A stretch of 64,000 nt of DNA. Origin: Chitinophaga chungangae. GTDB taxonomy: Bacteria; Bacteroidota; Bacteroidia; Chitinophagales; Chitinophagaceae. The notes below the pieces were generated by a model. That model did not search any database. It was not told the DNA's origin and saw only the letters and a list, made by a program, of their open reading frames with translations. The DNA lies in contig NZ_JAGHKP010000001.1 of the NCBI RefSeq assembly GCF_017742215.1, positions 186,001-250,000 on the forward strand, in the 5' to 3' direction. The translations under genes were made by a program, and so were the position numbers. Positions 16,869 to 26,490 of this stretch are shown piece after piece (positions within the stretch are counted from its first letter, which is position 1; the number at the start of each line of letters is the position of its first letter).

Positions 16869-18592
16869 GTTCCGCACCGCTCGTATCCATCCGCAACCTG
16901 GAAGTTTCGTTCCGTACGGAAAACAGCCTGGTAACAGCCGTGAAAGGCATTTCGCTGGACGTTCGGCCCGGCGAGATACTTGGCATCGTAGGCGAATCCG
17001 GCTCGGGCAAATCCGTTACCGCGCTCAGCCTGATGCGGCTCATTGCCGCGCCGGGCGATATCAGCGGCGGGCAGATCCTTTACCAGCCTGAAGGCCGGCA
17101 GCCCGTAGACATACTGAAACTGCCGCCCGCGGCCCTTCGCAGCTATCGCGGGCACGAAATAGCCATGATCTTCCAGGAGCCGATGACCTCGCTGAACCCG
17201 CTGCACACCTGCGGGCGGCAGGTAGCCGAGGCGATCCGGCTGCATAAAAAAGTCACGGAAGCGGCGGCAAAAAAACAAACCCTCGCTTTATTCGAAAAGG
17301 TGCGGATACCGCGCCCCGGGGAAGCATACGATAAATACCCGCATGAATTGTCCGGCGGGCAGAAACAACGCGTGATGATCGCCATGGCGATCTCCTGCGG
17401 GCCGCGGCTGCTGATCGCGGACGAGCCCACTACCGCGCTGGACGTTACCGTGCAGAAAACCATCCTGGGCCTGCTGCGCGAGCTGCAGGAAGAGCTGGGC
17501 ATGAGCGTGATCTTCATCACCCACGACCTTGGCGTGATCGCGGAGATCGCCAGCCGGGTGGCGGTGATGTACAAAGGGGAGATCGTGGAAGAAGGCGCTG
17601 TGAAAGATATCTTCGAACATCCGCAACACCCCTACACCAAAGGGCTGCTGGCTTGTCGCCCCCCGCTGGACCTGCGGCTGAGGCGGTTGCCTGTAGTGAA
17701 GGACTTTACCGACGAAGGCCGCGCCGCCGATGTGGACGCATTTGTGCGCTCGCTGGTATTGCCCGAAGCGGAGCAGCAGGCCCGGGACGAACTGCTGAAA
17801 ACCCGGCCGCCGCTGCTGAAAGTGGAAGGCCTCAGCACCTGGTTTCCCGGCAAACGCAGCCTGCTGGGAAGGGTGCATAATTATACCAAAGCGGTAGACG
17901 ATGTGAGCTTTGAAGTGCGCGAAGGGGAAACGCTGGGGCTGGTGGGGGAATCCGGCTGCGGGAAAACCACGCTCAGCCGCACTTTACTGCGCCTGGTAGA
18001 GCCTACGCATGGAAGCATCCGGTATCGCGGGAAAGACCTCTGCAGCCTGAACGCCAAAGAAATGCGCGGCATGCGCAAACATATGCAGCTCATTTTCCAG
18101 GACCCGTATTCTTCCCTCAATCCCCGTCTCACTGTGGGCCAGGCTATCCTGGAGCCGATGCAGGTGCACGGGCTGTACGGCGACGACCGGGCAAGGAAGG
18201 AAAAAGTGCTGGAGCTGCTGGAAAAAGTGAACCTGCTTCCCGAACATTATCACCGTTACCCTCACGAATTTTCAGGGGGGCAGCGGCAAAGGGTAGTGAT
18301 CGCACGGGCGCTGGCCGTGAACCCGGAGTTCATTATCTGCGACGAATCTGTTTCCGCGCTGGACGTAAGCGTGCAGGCGCAGGTGCTGAATTTGCTCACG
18401 AGGCTGCAACAGGAGTTTAATTTTACGTATATATTTATTTCACATAACTTATCCGTCGTGCATTTTATGAGCGACCGGATGATGGTGATGAACAAGGGGA
18501 AGATCGAGGAGATCGGCCATGCGGGCGAGATTTACCATCATCCCCGGAGCGCTTATACGCGGGAGCTGATAGCGGCGATACCGGGCCGGTGA
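16865..18592 (+). CDS. Oligopeptide/dipeptide ABC transporter, two fused ATPase domains
   Basis: This is a 575-residue protein with two complete ABC domains, as if DppD and DppF were fused. The first domain has GESGSGKSV, LSGGQKQR and LLIADEPTTALDVT; the second has GESGCGKTT, FSGGQRQR and IICDESVSALDVS. Between them (about residues 260-315) lies the cysteine-containing linker region of oligopeptide ATPases (HPYTKGLLACRPPL). It energises peptide or nickel uptake with permeases not encoded here. Start is TTG, overlapping the amn stop by 4 nt, which suggests translational coupling. Confidence 0.88.
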   Translation: MSSAPLVSIRNLEVSFRTENSLVTAVKGISLDVRPGEILGIVGESGSGKSVTALSLMRLIAAPGDISGGQILYQPEGRQPVDILKLPPAALRSYRGHEIAMIFQEPMTSLNPLHTCGRQVAEAIRLHKKVTEAAAKKQTLALFEKVRIPRPGEAYDKYPHELSGGQKQRVMIAMAISCGPRLLIADEPTTALDVTVQKTILGLLRELQEELGMSVIFITHDLGVIAEIASRVAVMYKGEIVEEGAVKDIFEHPQHPYTKGLLACRPPLDLRLRRLPVVKDFTDEGRAADVDAFVRSLVLPEAEQQARDELLKTRPPLLKVEGLSTWFPGKRSLLGRVHNYTKAVDDVSFEVREGETLGLVGESGCGKTTLSRTLLRLVEPTHGSIRYRGKDLCSLNAKEMRGMRKHMQLIFQDPYSSLNPRLTVGQAILEPMQVHGLYGDDRARKEKVLELLEKVNLLPEHYHRYPHEFSGGQRQRVVIARALAVNPEFIICDESVSALDVSVQAQVLNLLTRLQQEFNFTYIFISHNLSVVHFMSDRMMVMNKGKIEEIGHAGEIYHHPRSAYTRELIAAIPGR

Positions 18593-18622
18593 ACCTTTTT
18601 TCGTAAAGTATGTTATATTCCG

Positions 18623-18630
18623 TACCTTTG
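18623..18630 (+). promoter_or_regulatory. -7 element for queA
   Basis: TACCTTTG matches TAnnTTTG, 28 nt before the ATG of queA. Confidence 0.6.
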
Positions 18631-18658
18631 CACACTTTAAATTCATTCATACCGTAAT

Positions 18659-19708
18659 ATGAAATTATCACAATTCAAGTTCGATCTGCCCTTAAACCTG
18701 ATCGCACAACACCCTTCCAAAACAAGAGACGAGAGCCGCCTGATGGTCGTTAACCGCGCCACTGGTAAAATTGAGCACAAGGTTTTCAAAGACATTCTCG
18801 GTTATTTTAACGACAAAGACGTGATGGTAGTGAACAACACCAAGGTGTTCCCCGCGCGCCTTTACGGCCGTAAAGAAAAGACCGGCGCCAAGATCGAAGT
18901 GTTTTTGCTCCGCGAGCTGAACAAGCAGAACCGTCTCTGGGACGTGATCGTTGATCCCGCAAGGAAGATCAGGGTGGGCAACAAGCTGTATTTTGGAGAT
19001 GACGAGAGCCTGGTAGCAGAAGTGATCGACAACACAACTTCCCGCGGCCGTACCATCCGTTTCCTGTTCGAAGGCAACGACGAAGAGTTCAAAGCCGTGC
19101 TGGACAGTCTGGGCGAAACACCGTTGCCCAAGTACATCAAACGTAAACCCGAAGAAGATGACAAAGAGCGTTACCAGACCGTTTACGCCAAGTACGAAGG
19201 AGCCGTGGCCGCGCCTACCGCCGGTTTGCACTTCAGCCGCGAATTGATCAAACGCCTGGAGATCAAAGGCGTGAAGTTCGCCGAAGTAACGCTGCACACC
19301 GGTTTGGGTACCTTCCGCCCCATTGAGGTGGAAGACCTGAGCAAGCATAAAATGGATGCGGAATATTTCCACATCGATGAATTTGCCGTGAAGATCGTGA
19401 ACAAGGCCAAAGAAGAGAACCGCAAGGTCTGCGCTATCGGCACCACCAGCGTTCGCGCCGTGGAATCGTCCGTAACCGCGCAGAACCATCTGAAAGCAGC
19501 CGAGGGCTGGACGAACACGTTCATCCACCCGCCGTACGACTTCTCCATCCCGAACGCGTTGGTAACCAACTTCCACCTGCCCAAAACCAGCCTCCTCATC
19601 ATGGTTTCCGCCTTTGCCGGGTACGATCTCGTGATGGAAGCCTACCAGCAGGCCATCAAGGAAAAATACCGCTTTTTCAGCTATGGCGATGCCATGCTCA
19701 TCATCTGA
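18659..19708 (+). CDS. queA: S-adenosylmethionine:tRNA ribosyltransferase-isomerase
   Basis: QueA adds the epoxycyclopentanediol ring from SAM to preQ1 in tRNA (queuosine synthesis). The 349-residue protein starts [19 protein letters not shown] and carries [26 protein letters not shown] and [26 protein letters not shown] and the TTSVRAVES segment follow. All are hallmark motifs and the length is standard. It has its own promoter and terminator (19731-19762). Confidence 0.95.
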   Translation: MKLSQFKFDLPLNLIAQHPSKTRDESRLMVVNRATGKIEHKVFKDILGYFNDKDVMVVNNTKVFPARLYGRKEKTGAKIEVFLLRELNKQNRLWDVIVDPARKIRVGNKLYFGDDESLVAEVIDNTTSRGRTIRFLFEGNDEEFKAVLDSLGETPLPKYIKRKPEEDDKERYQTVYAKYEGAVAAPTAGLHFSRELIKRLEIKGVKFAEVTLHTGLGTFRPIEVEDLSKHKMDAEYFHIDEFAVKIVNKAKEENRKVCAIGTTSVRAVESSVTAQNHLKAAEGWTNTFIHPPYDFSIPNALVTNFHLPKTSLLIMVSAFAGYDLVMEAYQQAIKEKYRFFSYGDAMLII

Positions 19709-19730
19709 TGAAACGCAACATTACCGGAAA

Positions 19731-19762
19731 GGCAAACAGTATCACGCTGTTTGCCTTTTTTT
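19731..19762 (+). terminator. Terminator after queA
   Basis: GGCAAACAG (19731-19739) pairs with CTGTTTGCC (19747-19755), followed by seven T. Confidence 0.85.
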
Positions 19763-19787
19763 ATAAAAATTGCCTTACTTCGTATTC

Positions 19788-20471
19788 ATGGCCAACAGGA
19801 TCAAAGTAGCCGTTATCGTCGCCGGAGGTTCCGGCACCCGCATGGGCAGCGCCACGCCAAAACAGTTCATGGAGATCGGCGGAAAGCCAATGTTGTATCA
19901 TACCGTTTCCGCTTTTTTGCAGGCGTATAACGATATGCATATCGTGCTGGTGGTGCCCGAGGCGCACCAGGCTTATATTGCCACGCTGCTCACAGCTTTC
20001 GACCACCCGCCTTCCGTTACGATCGTGCCCGGCGGCGAAACCCGCTTCCATTCCGTAAAGAACGGCCTGAACACGATCCGCCAGCCGGCGGTGGTGTTCG
20101 TGCACGACGGGGTGCGCCCGTTGCTCAGCCCTTCGTTGATACGCCGCTGTTATGAAGGCGCGCTGGCGAAAGGAAATGCCATTCCCGCCGTGGAAATGAA
20201 AGACAGTCTCCGTGAAGTGGACGATGAAGGGAATATGGCGGCAGACCGCAGCCGCTTCCGCATTATACAAACGCCGCAAACGTTCCTGTCTGAAATATTA
20301 CTGCCTGCTTTCGACCAGCCGTACGATCCTTTATTTACCGACGAGGCCAGCGTGGCAGAAAGGGCCGGTGAAGAGATCCACCTGGTGGAAGGGGAGGAGC
20401 AGAATATCAAGATCACCCGCCCGGTGGATATTGCGGTTGCGAATGCGTTTCTTTCGGGGCATGGATTGTAG
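19788..20471 (+). CDS. ispD: 2-C-methyl-D-erythritol 4-phosphate cytidylyltransferase
   Basis: IspD forms CDP-methylerythritol in the MEP isoprenoid pathway. The 227-residue protein has the nucleotide-binding loop AGGSGTRMGSATPKQF, HDGVRPLLS, RSRFRIIQTPQTF and FTDEASVAE, then NIKITRPVDIAVA at the end. A TTG 18 nt upstream would add six residues, but the ATG at 19788 (MANRIKVAVIVAGG) fits the family. It stands alone, just after the queA terminator. Confidence 0.94.
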   Translation: MANRIKVAVIVAGGSGTRMGSATPKQFMEIGGKPMLYHTVSAFLQAYNDMHIVLVVPEAHQAYIATLLTAFDHPPSVTIVPGGETRFHSVKNGLNTIRQPAVVFVHDGVRPLLSPSLIRRCYEGALAKGNAIPAVEMKDSLREVDDEGNMAADRSRFRIIQTPQTFLSEILLPAFDQPYDPLFTDEASVAERAGEEIHLVEGEEQNIKITRPVDIAVANAFLSGHGL

Positions 20472-20539
20472 GGGGATCCGACCTGTGTTTTCTTGGACAG
20501 GTATTATGCCGCGGGAACAATTACGAAGCATGCCTTACC

Positions 20540-20677
20540 TTATTTTTTCCTGAACCCCGGGTCTTCCGCTTTTTTCACATCATCTACGTTTACGCCAACC
20601 CTGATTTCCAGGCCGGTTTTGCAGTGGCAGGCGTAACATGCCAGGCCGTCGTTGATGCGTTGAGTATAAGATTGTCT
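20540..20677 (-). pseudogene. Possible remnant ORF, cysteine-rich 3' fragment
   Basis: Between ispD and the oxidoreductase gene the minus strand carries a 45-codon open frame with no ATG, ending in TAA. It reads ...INDGLACYACHCKTGLEI and ends DPGFRKK. The CYACHC cluster and charged tail look protein-like, and the frame is bounded upstream by a TGA. I do not recognise the family. It could be the 3' end of a decayed gene or chance. Confidence 0.3.
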
Positions 20678-20717
20678 TCATCTTTGAGGTTTGAGGAACG
20701 GGATGAAAGCCGCAGTG

Positions 20718-21710
20718 TTACAGCGTTCCGGTTACTCCGGTTGGCTGCTGCCCTTTCCCGATCTTTTGCAGGATCTGGTGCGCGGCTTCCAGCGCCTGAA
20801 AACCGTCTATGACGTTCACAGGCACCGGTTTGTTCTCGAGTATCGCGTCGCGGAAAAGTTCCAGCTCCATGCGGATGGCGTTGGATTGTCTGATTTCCGG
20901 GTTGGCGATGGCGATGGTCTTTTTGCCGTTGTTGGTAGCGATGTCCAGCGTGAAGAGCCCTTCGTCCGCGGGAGTTTTGAGTTTGATGATCTCCGTTTTT
21001 TTATCCAGGAAGTCGATGCCGATGTAAGCGTCTTTCTGGAAGAGGCGCATTTTGCGCATTTTTTTGAGGGAGATGCGGCTGGAAGTGAGGTTGGCCACGC
21101 AGCCGTTGTGAAATTCGATGCGTACGTTGGCGATGTCGGGCGTGTCGCTCATTACAGCCACGCCGCTGGCGGAAATACGGCTGATGCTGGACTTCACGAT
21201 GCTCAGCACGATGTCGATGTCGTGGATCATCAGGTCGAGGATCACGCTTACGTCTGTGCCGCGCGGATTAAATTCGGCCAGGCGGTGCACTTCAATGAAC
21301 ATTGGGTTGAGCTCCACGCCTTTTAATGCAAGGAACGCGGGATTAAATCTTTCAACATGCCCCACTTGGAATTTGATATTGGCTTCTTCCACCAGTTTCA
21401 CCAGCAGCTTGGCTTCTTCCATCGTGTTGGTCATGGGTTTTTCCACGAACACGTGTTTACCGTTACGGATCGCCATTTCGCACAATTTGAAATGCTGGGT
21501 GGTAGGGGCAACGATGTCGATCGCATCGCATGCCATGATCAGTTCTTCCGCGGAATCGAAACGCTTGAGTTCGTACTGGTCGTGAACGCCCTGTGCATTA
21601 TCGTCGCTCGGGTCACAAAATCCCACCACTTCCACGTCTTTCATTGTCGCAAGCTGGGATAAATGGATCTTGCCTAAATGCCCTACACCGAACAAGCCTA
21701 TTTTGAGCAT
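20718..21710 (-). CDS. Gfo/Idh/MocA-family oxidoreductase
   Basis: This is a 330-residue NAD(P)-dependent oxidoreductase. The N-terminal Rossmann domain has GLFGVGHLGKIHL, and VFVEKPMTNTMEEAKLL carries the catalytic EKP motif. The C-terminal domain has VQVGHVERFNPA and a conserved DLMIHDIDIVLS. The substrate is unknown; the family acts mainly on sugars and inositols. The strong HVERFNPAF segment matches a subgroup found near lipid A or surface sugar genes, but no such partner lies next to it. It has its own -7 element at 21742-21749. Confidence 0.85.
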   Translation of the reverse strand: MLKIGLFGVGHLGKIHLSQLATMKDVEVVGFCDPSDDNAQGVHDQYELKRFDSAEELIMACDAIDIVAPTTQHFKLCEMAIRNGKHVFVEKPMTNTMEEAKLLVKLVEEANIKFQVGHVERFNPAFLALKGVELNPMFIEVHRLAEFNPRGTDVSVILDLMIHDIDIVLSIVKSSISRISASGVAVMSDTPDIANVRIEFHNGCVANLTSSRISLKKMRKMRLFQKDAYIGIDFLDKKTEIIKLKTPADEGLFTLDIATNNGKKTIAIANPEIRQSNAIRMELELFRDAILENKPVPVNVIDGFQALEAAHQILQKIGKGQQPTGVTGTL

Positions 21711-21741
21711 GATTTGATTGATTTTTTATAGAAAATTCTTG

Positions 21742-21749
21742 CAAATGTA
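21742..21749 (-). promoter_or_regulatory. -7 element for the Gfo/Idh gene
   Basis: The minus strand reads TACATTTG (TAnnTTTG), 32 nt before the ATG at 21710. Confidence 0.55.
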
Positions 21750-21804
21750 ACAAAAGCGCATATTATTACTTTATATATTAATTCATATTGCCTCAATCTT
21801 ATCC

Positions 21805-23826
21805 ATGCGTTTTTTCTTCCTGGTCATATGCCCCCTGATGCTGACAGCCCACATTGCCGCGGCGCAGGCTTGTACCCAGATAGGGCAAACCCCGCAAAGC
21901 GCCTTTCCCATATGCGGCACCAAGGAACTGAAGCAGGCGTCTGTTCCGTTGTGCGCCGGCCGGAAGATCAACATGCCGTCTTGCCGCGATGCTGTTCCGC
22001 CTACCGAGTTCACCGACAGAAATCCCTTCTGGTACAAATTCACCTGTTACCAGGCGGGCACGCTGGGTTTCACCATTACGCCCAACGATCTGAGCGACGA
22101 CTACGACTGGCAATTGTTCGACGTTACCGGCCGGAACCTTGACGAAGTGTACACCAATCCGGGCATCCAGGTGGCGGGCAACTGGAGTGAAATAGAAGGG
22201 CTTACCGGGGCGAACAACACCGGTACGCGCCTGATGAACTGCGAAGGCAGGGCTTATCCCAAATGGAGCAGCATGCCCACCCTGCAGGTGGGGCACGATT
22301 ATCTTCTGCTGGTGAGCCATTTCACCAATACGCAAAGCGGTTACGAACTGGCTTTCGGCGGCGGCAGCGCCGTGATCACCGATCCGAAGCCCGGTGAGTT
22401 TACCCGCGCAGCGTACCGCTGCCTCAATAACCGGATCACCGTTAAATTCAATAAACTGTTCCGCTGCAACACGCTGGCCGCCAATGGCAGCGACTTCTTG
22501 ATCGCGGGCACCAACGCGGTGGTGACCAGCGCCGCCGGCGTGAACTGCGGCAATGGCTTCGATATGGATTCGGTAGTGCTTACGCTCGACCGGCCTTTGC
22601 CCGCAGGAAATTACACGCTGCAGGTAAAAACCGGCAGCGACGGCAACACCCTGCTCGACGCCTGCGACAATCCCATCGCCGCGGGCCGCAGCATCGCCAT
22701 TAACGTGCCTGTTCCACAGGCCGTGCCTTTTGACAGGATCGCGCCGGTTGGCTGCAAGCCGGACATGATCCGCGTTTTACTCAGCGATGCGGTGCGCTGC
22801 AGCTCGGTGGCCGCAGACGGCAGCGATTTCAGGATCACCGGCACAGGCCCTGCCGTTGCGGTGGTAGCCGCCGGCACCAAATGTTCAGGGCAGCTGACGG
22901 ACACGATCGACCTGCTGCTCAACGGCCCGGTATACCTCGAGGGCAATTACCGGATCGACCTTATCCGCGGCGCAGACGGCAATACGCTCATCAGCGAGTG
23001 CGGCGTTGAAACCGCGCTGGGGCAAATGGTGCCCTTCACCACGAAAGACACCGTGAATGCAACATTCAACAACCGCGTGCGGCTGGATTGCGTATACGAT
23101 ACCATTTTCCTTCACCACGACGGCGCGCACGGCGTCAACACATGGAACTGGTCGTTCGAAGACGGCGATACCCGCACAGAACAATCACCTGTGAAAGTGT
23201 ACACCGTATTCGGCCAGAAAACAGCGACGCTGAAAGTCAGCAACGGCGTTTGCGAAGCGGAACACACCGAAAATATCCTGCTGGACAATACGCTGATCGC
23301 TGCGTTTACAATAGGCACGCCGGTGCTTTGCCCGCTGGACCTGGCCACTTTCACGAACGAAAGCACGGGTAATATTACCGGTCATCGCTGGGATTTTGGC
23401 TTCGGGCCGGGCACGCGGCTGGTAACGCCGCAGCCTTTCCGTTTCCCGATGACCGCCCGCGACCAGGTGTACCAGGTCAGGCTGATCGTAACGGACAACC
23501 TGCAATGCGAAGACACGGCGGTGCACACGCTGAAGACGGTCCCCAGCTGCCGGGTGGCGGTGCCTACTGCTTTTACGCCGAATAACGACGGCGTCAACGA
23601 TTTTCTTTATCCGCTGAACGGCTATAAAACGGCTGACCTGCTGTTCAGGGTGTTCGCCCGCAACGGCCAGCTGGTGTTCGAATCCCGCAACTGGGCGCAA
23701 AAATGGGACGGCAAGATCAACGGCTCTCCTGCGCCCGTGGGCACTTATGCCTGGGTGTTGGAATACACGGACACTGAACTGGGGGAACGCGTGTTCCAGA
23801 AGGGTGTGGCCACGCTGCTGCGATAA
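21805..23826 (+). CDS. T9SS-secreted PKD-domain protein (type B sorting domain)
   Basis: This is a 673-residue surface or secreted protein. Residues 1-20 are a Sec signal peptide (ends HIAAAQA). A Cys-rich N-terminal region (about 20-180) follows. Next are two related ~100-residue modules, each with a GSDF motif (NGSDFLIAG and DGSDFRITG) and paired cysteines. A PKD domain comes next (TWNWSFEDGDTRTEQSP), then a second PKD-like module. The end is a gliding-motility/type B T9SS sorting domain (AFTPNNDGVNDFLYPLNG ... WDGKINGSPAPVGTYAW). It is likely exported by the type IX system and attached to the cell surface. Its ligand is unknown. Confidence 0.88.
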   Translation: MRFFFLVICPLMLTAHIAAAQACTQIGQTPQSAFPICGTKELKQASVPLCAGRKINMPSCRDAVPPTEFTDRNPFWYKFTCYQAGTLGFTITPNDLSDDYDWQLFDVTGRNLDEVYTNPGIQVAGNWSEIEGLTGANNTGTRLMNCEGRAYPKWSSMPTLQVGHDYLLLVSHFTNTQSGYELAFGGGSAVITDPKPGEFTRAAYRCLNNRITVKFNKLFRCNTLAANGSDFLIAGTNAVVTSAAGVNCGNGFDMDSVVLTLDRPLPAGNYTLQVKTGSDGNTLLDACDNPIAAGRSIAINVPVPQAVPFDRIAPVGCKPDMIRVLLSDAVRCSSVAADGSDFRITGTGPAVAVVAAGTKCSGQLTDTIDLLLNGPVYLEGNYRIDLIRGADGNTLISECGVETALGQMVPFTTKDTVNATFNNRVRLDCVYDTIFLHHDGAHGVNTWNWSFEDGDTRTEQSPVKVYTVFGQKTATLKVSNGVCEAEHTENILLDNTLIAAFTIGTPVLCPLDLATFTNESTGNITGHRWDFGFGPGTRLVTPQPFRFPMTARDQVYQVRLIVTDNLQCEDTAVHTLKTVPSCRVAVPTAFTPNNDGVNDFLYPLNGYKTADLLFRVFARNGQLVFESRNWAQKWDGKINGSPAPVGTYAWVLEYTDTELGERVFQKGVATLLR

Positions 23827-23850
23827 CGTTTTCCCAATCCATTCACTTGC

Positions 23851-24045
23851 CTCCGGGAGACTGAAATAACTGCCTTCGCCAGCAGACATTTACGCCTGGG
23901 CCCCCTTAACGCGCCATCATTTCCCGCCTGCGCTTCCGGCTATTTTAGCCGCCAGCTGTTTCCTGCTTACGCTCCGGCTGGCCAGGTAAGCATAACCCTC
24001 AATCCATCAATCCATCCTCCAGGAGACTGAAATAACCGCCGTCGG
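23851..24045. repeat. Imperfect direct repeat of the radC 3' end
   Basis: About 25 bases at 23853-23878 recur at 24018-24043, inside the last codons of radC. The outer copy would encode SYFSLPEAS on the minus strand, against GYFSLLED in radC. Between the copies is palindromic DNA, including GGCTA-TTT-TAGCC at 23938-23950. Confidence 0.55.
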
Positions 24046-24733
24046 TCACGATGATGTGGTCTACGACCTGGATGTCGAGCATGATGCCGGCCTCTTTCAT
24101 TTTGCGCGTAAGGCTTATATCTGCGCGGCTGGGGCGCAGGTTGCCCGAAGGATGGTTGTGCGCCAGGAAAAGGCGCGTGGCCTTGTGATGCAGCGCGATC
24201 CTGAAAACAACCCGCGGATCGACCGTTGTGGAGGTGATGCCGCCCGTGCTGATACATTCGTGGTGCAGCAGGCGGTTGGCCTGGTTGAGAAAAAGCACGT
24301 AAAAACTTTCGAAGGGCTGATCGGCCAATAACGGCCGCAGCCAGGTCGAAGCCTCGCGGGCCGTGCGCACTAGCTGCCCGCTCGCCAGCGGGTCGATCTG
24401 CCTGCGCCTGCTCAGTTCCAGCGCCGCCAGGATCCTTACCGCCTTTTTTGGGCCGATACCATGAAAACGCTGTAATTGCGCTACCTCCAGCCGGCTCAGT
24501 TCCGCCAGGTTGTTGCCGCAGCTGTCGAGGATCTCGTGGGCCAGCGATACGGCGGACCGTTTTTTCGTGCCGCAAACGATCAGGATCGCCAGCAATTCGG
24601 CACGACTGAGCATACGCGCACCCTTCTGAACCAGTTTTTCATGAGGCCGGTCTCCCTCCGCCCAGCGCGAGATCGGCAGATATGTGCTTATAGGGGCCAA
24701 CAGCCCCGGGTTAACAAACATCCTTTTTTCCAT
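23999..24733 (-). CDS. radC: RadC family protein (JAB metalloprotease-like domain)
   Basis: This is a 244-residue RadC/UPF0758 protein. The N-terminal helix-hairpin-helix region includes RPHEKLVQKGARMLSRAEL and FHGIGPKKAVRIL. The C-terminal JAB/MPN domain shows the zinc motif HNHPSGNLRPSRAD (H-x-H with downstream Ser and Asp). The family name comes from an old DNA repair link that was later withdrawn; the real role is unclear. The 3' end is partly repeated about 165 nt downstream. A 7-bp hairpin (TTGCTAA/TTAGCAA, 24761-24779) lies upstream. Confidence 0.88.
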   Translation of the reverse strand: MEKRMFVNPGLLAPISTYLPISRWAEGDRPHEKLVQKGARMLSRAELLAILIVCGTKKRSAVSLAHEILDSCGNNLAELSRLEVAQLQRFHGIGPKKAVRILAALELSRRRQIDPLASGQLVRTAREASTWLRPLLADQPFESFYVLFLNQANRLLHHECISTGGITSTTVDPRVVFRIALHHKATRLFLAHNHPSGNLRPSRADISLTRKMKEAGIMLDIQVVDHIIVTDGGYFSLLEDGLMD

Positions 24734-24830
24734 ACTTCAATTTACAATTCTCTTTCCGGTTTGCTAATTTTTTTAGCAATTTCTTTTCCACATTTTCCCT
24801 TATTTTTTCCGCATATCCCATATAAAATCA

Positions 24831-24838
24831 TAGTTTTG
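24831..24838 (+). promoter_or_regulatory. -7 element for prs
   Basis: TAGTTTTG matches TAnnTTTG, 16 nt before the ATG of prs. Confidence 0.6.
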
Positions 24839-24854
24839 CACCTCTTTCTTTATC

Positions 24855-25805
24855 ATGAATCCATCGGTAAAAATCTTCACAGGGAACAGTAATCCCGCAC
24901 TGGCAGAGCGAATCGCCGCCAGGTATGGAAACGGTCTGGGTAAGGTGAATATTCAGAAATTCAGCGACGGCGAATTCCAGCCGGTATTTCTGGAAAGCAT
25001 CCGCGGCCATTACGTTTTCCTCGTACAGGGCACCAGTGCGCCTTCTGACAATCTCATGGAGCTGCTGCTCATGATAGACGCTGCAAAACGCGCCTCCGCA
25101 GGCTATATTACGGCTGTTATTCCTTATTTCGGGTTTGCCCGGCAAGACAGGAAAGACAAACCGCGCGTAGCCATCGGCTCCAAACTGATCGCCAACCTGC
25201 TCACCGCGGCAGGGGCTAACAGGGTGATTACCATGGATTTACATGCTCCGCAAATCCAGGGTTTCTTCGATATCCCGGTAGACCACCTGGACAGCTCGGC
25301 CATTTTTATCCCCTATATTGAGAATCTGAAGCTGAAAAACCTTACCTTTGCGTCCCCCGATGTGGGTTCTACCACCCGTGTGCGCGAAGTGGCCAGTTAT
25401 TTCAACGCCGAAATGGTGATCTGCGACAAACACCGCAAACGCGCCAACGAAATCGCTTCGATGGTGGTGATCGGAGATGTGACGGACAAGGACATTGTGC
25501 TGATAGACGACATCTGCGACACGGCGGGCACCCTTACCAAATCGGCCGCATTGCTGATGGAAAAAGGGGCGAGAAGCGTAAGGGCGTTCTGTACCCACCC
25601 CGTGTTCAGCGGCAAGGCGTACGAGAACATCGAAAATTCGGTGCTGGAAGAACTGGTGGTATGCGATACCATCCCGCTCAAACAGCAGAGCTCGAAAGTG
25701 AAAGTGATCAGCGTGGCGGACCTCTTTGCAGTGGCCATCCGCAACATGCACGAGAACAAGTCCATTACGAGCCTGTTCGTTCACAGCAACCGCCGGATGC
25801 AATAA
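24855..25805 (+). CDS. prs: Ribose-phosphate pyrophosphokinase
   Basis: Prs makes PRPP from ribose 5-phosphate and ATP for nucleotide, His and Trp synthesis. The 316-residue protein starts MNPSVKIFTGNSNPALAERIA. It has the YFGFARQDRKDKPR ATP/regulatory loop, the DLHAPQIQGFFDIPVDHL segment and the PRPP-binding loop DIVLIDDICDTAGTL. Length and motifs are those of class I enzymes. The gene is followed 36 nt later by the L25/Ctc gene, so the two may form an operon. Confidence 0.96.
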   Translation: MNPSVKIFTGNSNPALAERIAARYGNGLGKVNIQKFSDGEFQPVFLESIRGHYVFLVQGTSAPSDNLMELLLMIDAAKRASAGYITAVIPYFGFARQDRKDKPRVAIGSKLIANLLTAAGANRVITMDLHAPQIQGFFDIPVDHLDSSAIFIPYIENLKLKNLTFASPDVGSTTRVREVASYFNAEMVICDKHRKRANEIASMVVIGDVTDKDIVLIDDICDTAGTLTKSAALLMEKGARSVRAFCTHPVFSGKAYENIENSVLEELVVCDTIPLKQQSSKVKVISVADLFAVAIRNMHENKSITSLFVHSNRRMQ

Positions 25806-25841
25806 ACAAGTGTATTCTTTTATCTAATAAATGTTTAAACA

Positions 25842-26432
25842 ATGAAAACAATAACCATCGAAGGACAACTCAGGAGCGAATTCGGCAAACAAGCCACCCG
25901 CCTTCTCCGTTCTGAGGAAAAAGTGCCTTGCGTTATTTATGGGGGTGCGGAAACTGTGAGCTTCTCAGCTCCTGCGACTGCTTTCAAAAGCCTGGTGTAC
26001 ACGCCCGACTTCCAGCTTGCTGAAGTTAAAGTGGACGGCAAAACCTTCCGCTGCATCCTGAAAGACCTGCAGTTCGACACCGTTACCGACGAACTCACGC
26101 ACGTGGATTTCCTGGAACTGGTGGAAAACAAAAAAGTGGTAGCCACCCTGCCGCTGAAACTCACCGGTCAGTCCGTTGGCGTTAAAGGCGGCGGTAAACT
26201 GGTAGTGAAAATGAAATCCCTGAAAGTGAAAGCGCTGCCGAAAGACCTGCGCGAAAACCTGGAAGTGGACATCACCAACCTCGACCTCAACGAAAACATC
26301 CGTGTGGAAGACGTGAAAGCTGAAGGCATCGAAATCCTCAACTCTCCCCGTATCCCGGTTGCTTCCGTTGTTATGACGCGTCAGCTGAAACAGGAAGAAG
26401 CTGCTGCTGAAAAGGATGCCAAGAAAAAATAA
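25842..26432 (+). CDS. rplY: 50S ribosomal protein L25/general stress protein Ctc
   Basis: This is a 196-residue protein of the long (CTC/TL5) type. Residues ~1-90 match the L25 5S rRNA-binding domain (LRSEFGKQATRLLRSEEKVP), and the rest is the C-terminal beta domain (LPLKLTGQSVGVKGGGKL). It ends in a Glu/Ala/Lys-rich tail. The prs-ctc-pth order seen here is a classic conserved arrangement. A terminator and a promoter for pth overlap just downstream. Confidence 0.93.
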   Translation: MKTITIEGQLRSEFGKQATRLLRSEEKVPCVIYGGAETVSFSAPATAFKSLVYTPDFQLAEVKVDGKTFRCILKDLQFDTVTDELTHVDFLELVENKKVVATLPLKLTGQSVGVKGGGKLVVKMKSLKVKALPKDLRENLEVDITNLDLNENIRVEDVKAEGIEILNSPRIPVASVVMTRQLKQEEAAAEKDAKKK

Positions 26433-26454
26433 ATAGGCAAAATATTTATATAAT

Positions 26455-26490
26455 AAAGCCCGGCGTAATTTCAGCCGGGCTTTTTATTTT
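26455..26490 (+). terminator. Terminator after rplY
   Basis: AAAGCCCGGC (26455-26464) pairs with GCCGGGCTTT (26474-26483), followed by a T-rich tail that also forms the next -7 element. Confidence 0.85.
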
